Positions 61,622-64,000 of a DNA stretch of 64,000 bases are shown one piece after another. This DNA is from Neurospora tetraspora (Eukaryota; Ascomycota; Sordariomycetes; Sordariales; Sordariaceae): NCBI RefSeq assembly GCF_033439725.1, contig NW_026944386.1, forward strand, positions 930,001 through 994,000, in the 5' to 3' direction. Numbering within the stretch: the stretch's first letter is position 1; each line of letters begins with the position of its first letter. The position numbers and the translations under genes are program-made. Under the pieces are notes generated by a model. The model was given only the letters and a program-made list of their open reading frames with translations, was not told where the DNA came from and ran no database searches.

Positions 61622-64000
61622 CGCTGGCGAGCCTGGACAGTGGATGAAGCTTAGCAGTCTTGATGCAGACGCGGCTCGTAGTGCCGGGCCATTCACCAGA
61701 CTCGGCCAAGTCTCTGCACGTCGCTTGTATATTGGTTCTTGAGATTCGAGGCGGTGTGAGATCGAGTGCCCTTCTTCAATCTTCTTCAAAGCCATATCCA
61801 GTATGGTTATGACTGTGACCTGGGTTGCTGGCCGGTACCGGGGATGCCAAGCGAAGAACATGCCTCTATTGATTGAATGTCAGCGTGAAATCTCGCGATT
61901 TGTCTCATAGCCTCGGAAAAAAAACCTGAAACCCCTTCGCAGACAGTCAGTCCCCCGGTCCGGAGTGTTTGTGTACCCGCGATTCCCCAACGTTTCATGG
62001 TTTCGCGGACATACATGTCTCCGTATCACAACCCTGAGCAGCCCTGGTCACCTCCAACCTGCAAGTATGTCGTCGTTGAGAACTCTGTCCGTGCGCAGTA
62101 GGGTTGTGGTGGTATACGGCGAGGAGAAACTATTGGACCAGGAGGCCACTCCATGGCTACCTTGTTCACCCGCGTCAAGTAGACCGGTAGTGCGGTGGGG
62201 CCGGTGCCGGTGTGCCGGGGTTCCTGAGGTTCCTGAAGAGGATTCTCGAGTGCCTGGAAAAGCGGGAAGCTAGTCGCATGCGATGCAGAGATGATGATGC
62301 AAAGTGTGGGAGTCAACGAGGCAGAAGAGCATACGTTGTGATGCAGTAATTGCACCTCTTTGGGGTTGCGCGCGGGGAGTTGTCTGTCATGCTTTGAGCC
62401 TGTCTCGAGGGATCAAAAGAACGCTGAACCCCAATTCGGAACGACGAAGTCCAAGTGCCGCTTTTCGGAATTGGGCGCCGATCTTTCATCATTCGGTATG
62501 ATCAATTGAATAAGGTAGGTAGCACAACGACTGGAATCTGCCCCTGGAGGGTAAGGTGAAGCAGGTAGTCGCCCGACGTCGAGTGGTCGATTTAGACTTT
62601 TAGGTGCTGACTGTGTGACTGATGATCACCTCTCGTCACTTCTCGGCCATTGGAAAGAACGTCTCATCAAGATGGCTTCAACGTGCGCATTACGGCTTGT
62701 GTATATTCTGTCAAAGTGTCCGTCCTGGTGAAGAAGTGTGGTCGCATTGATTGTTTGTCGGTGGAAGGAAGGAAGACTGAAAGAGGATATGAATTGAGGG
62801 GTTGGCGGGGCTGGCCCTCTTCTCCCCACAAAAAGTGCAAGTGCTTTAAGCGGCAGGTGGGTCATTAGTGAGTGCCCTGATATGATGTTTTGCAGCGGAC
62901 CAGGTGACCACCTGCAGCCATTTGTCCCCCGCCATCAACCTACGCTACACACAACCACCAGACAACCATCTCGATGCTGTATTGAGGGCGAAGATTAACG
63001 CTTCTCACTTTATGGCTCTGGAAACCTTCCTTTACCCATTTCAAATTCCACCGTCAACCTCTTTGTCGTCATCGCCCCTCAAAAACCCATCGAACAAACT
63101 GCCGCGCGATCTGGAGATAGTATCGTCTTCGCGGCCGCGCATTCCCTGTCCTGATGAACCTTGCTTCTCCAAAGTTTGGTTCTGATGTGTTTCGCTCATC
63201 GACCCAGCCGGCACTCGTTCGATCCCCGTGCGGGTGCGCAGCCATGGCGACGCCGGTCAAGCTATTTTGCAGCTTCAACATATCCAGAACTACCCTCCGG
63301 AGATACCATCTGCCCCCCGGAAATGCTACTACAGATTTCGAGGTGAGCTTGAAGCTATTCCACAGCCACCCCCTTCGTTAGAACATATCCCAAGCTAGAA
63401 GCTAGTTCATCCCACTGGGCGTCCGCAGGTTGGCTTCAACGAGGCTAAGCTCGAAACTTGGTGTCGGATCCTCTTCGGTGGAACTCTTCTAGCGTGGATA
63501 TCATCATGTTCTAGAAAGCGACCATCATTCCAACCACCTTCCTTTTCTTGATCTTCTTCAGCTTAACTCGTTGGGGGTTGGTGAGGTCCTCAACGGGGCC
63601 GCACGCGAAGAAGGGGCCCTTCTTGGCTAGCGGGGGCTGCAGGGGGGAAGTTCCCAACTGAGTTTAACCCCGCCTGTTGATGTCGTCGTCGTCGTGATCA
63701 AGAGGGAAGGAGAGCTTGCAATTGTTTGATAGCGTCCAGGTACGTTCGTATCCTCATTGGCCTGAAACTGCGCTGAAACACCTCGACCATCTCGACAGCA
63801 TCTTCTGCCTGTTCGTGATCATGCCTCGCTAGGCCATTCTGCAATGCGATGCAAGGCACGAAGACACGCGTACACGTCACATATGTATTGGAATGTGTAC
63901 GTACCCTGCCTTTTGTTAGTAGTCGTTGCAGCATTTCCAGGGCCCCCCATCTCTTATTTTGTCACAGCAAAGGATGGATATGACCATGTTTATGAGAGAG
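61622..64000. other. Right-hand flank, no recognised gene
   Basis: Minus-strand frames 62016-61807 and 61861-61620 overlap in different phases and have a protein-like composition (ALKKIEEGHSISHRLESQEP), so a small uncharacterised gene broken by, or ending at, the copia insertion is possible. In the restored empty site the second frame would stop soon after the insertion point. Other frames up to 64000 look random. Confidence 0.3.

Overview
The window looks like nuclear DNA of a filamentous ascomycete, most likely a Sordariales fungus such as Neurospora or a close relative. The evidence is GT-AG introns of about 40-220 bp in most genes, a tRNA-Phe matching my recollection of Neurospora tRNA-Phe, fungal-type proteins (a STAND/NLR receptor, TYW2, an SSP120-like EF-hand protein, a C2H2 factor), and a large AT-rich block of transposons carrying C-to-T and G-to-A decay typical of repeat-induced point mutation (RIP). 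All exon structures were read by eye.

Layout. 1-16.3 kb is an accessory-type segment: a left-truncated NLR gene (minus), a CmcJ/AsaB-family gene (minus), a MITE-like element with hairpin ends, a multi-exon amidase gene (plus) and a broken short-chain dehydrogenase (plus), separated by kilobases without recognisable genes. 16.9-18.05 kb holds two diverged copies of what appears to be a structured, Sm-site-bearing small RNA gene with a shared promoter block; this is the most unusual signal in the window. 19-28.4 kb is a conserved core: TYW2 (plus) convergent with an SSP120-like gene (minus), an intron-containing tRNA-Phe, a long perfect hairpin, and a four-finger C2H2 gene (minus). 28.4-31.7 kb has no recognised gene.

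31,725-52,613 is a four-layer nest: a PIF/Harbinger DNA transposon, into which a pogo/Fot1 transposon inserted, into which a Ty3/gypsy chromovirus inserted, into which a second Ty3/gypsy element inserted. The ends of the outer and the two inner layers are marked by inverted or direct repeats plus target-site duplications. 54,657-61,616 is a second AT-rich island: a RIP-damaged Ty1/copia element holding an inverted LTR-like copy, a hAT-type MITE with an 8-bp duplication, and a 5'-truncated LINE with a 16-bp duplication. The rest of the right side has no gene I recognise.

How it works together: the core genes act in separate housekeeping processes (wybutosine synthesis on tRNA-Phe, the secretory pathway, transcription). 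It may be chance that the wybutosine enzyme gene and a tRNA-Phe gene lie within 6 kb. The transposon islands are probably heterochromatic.
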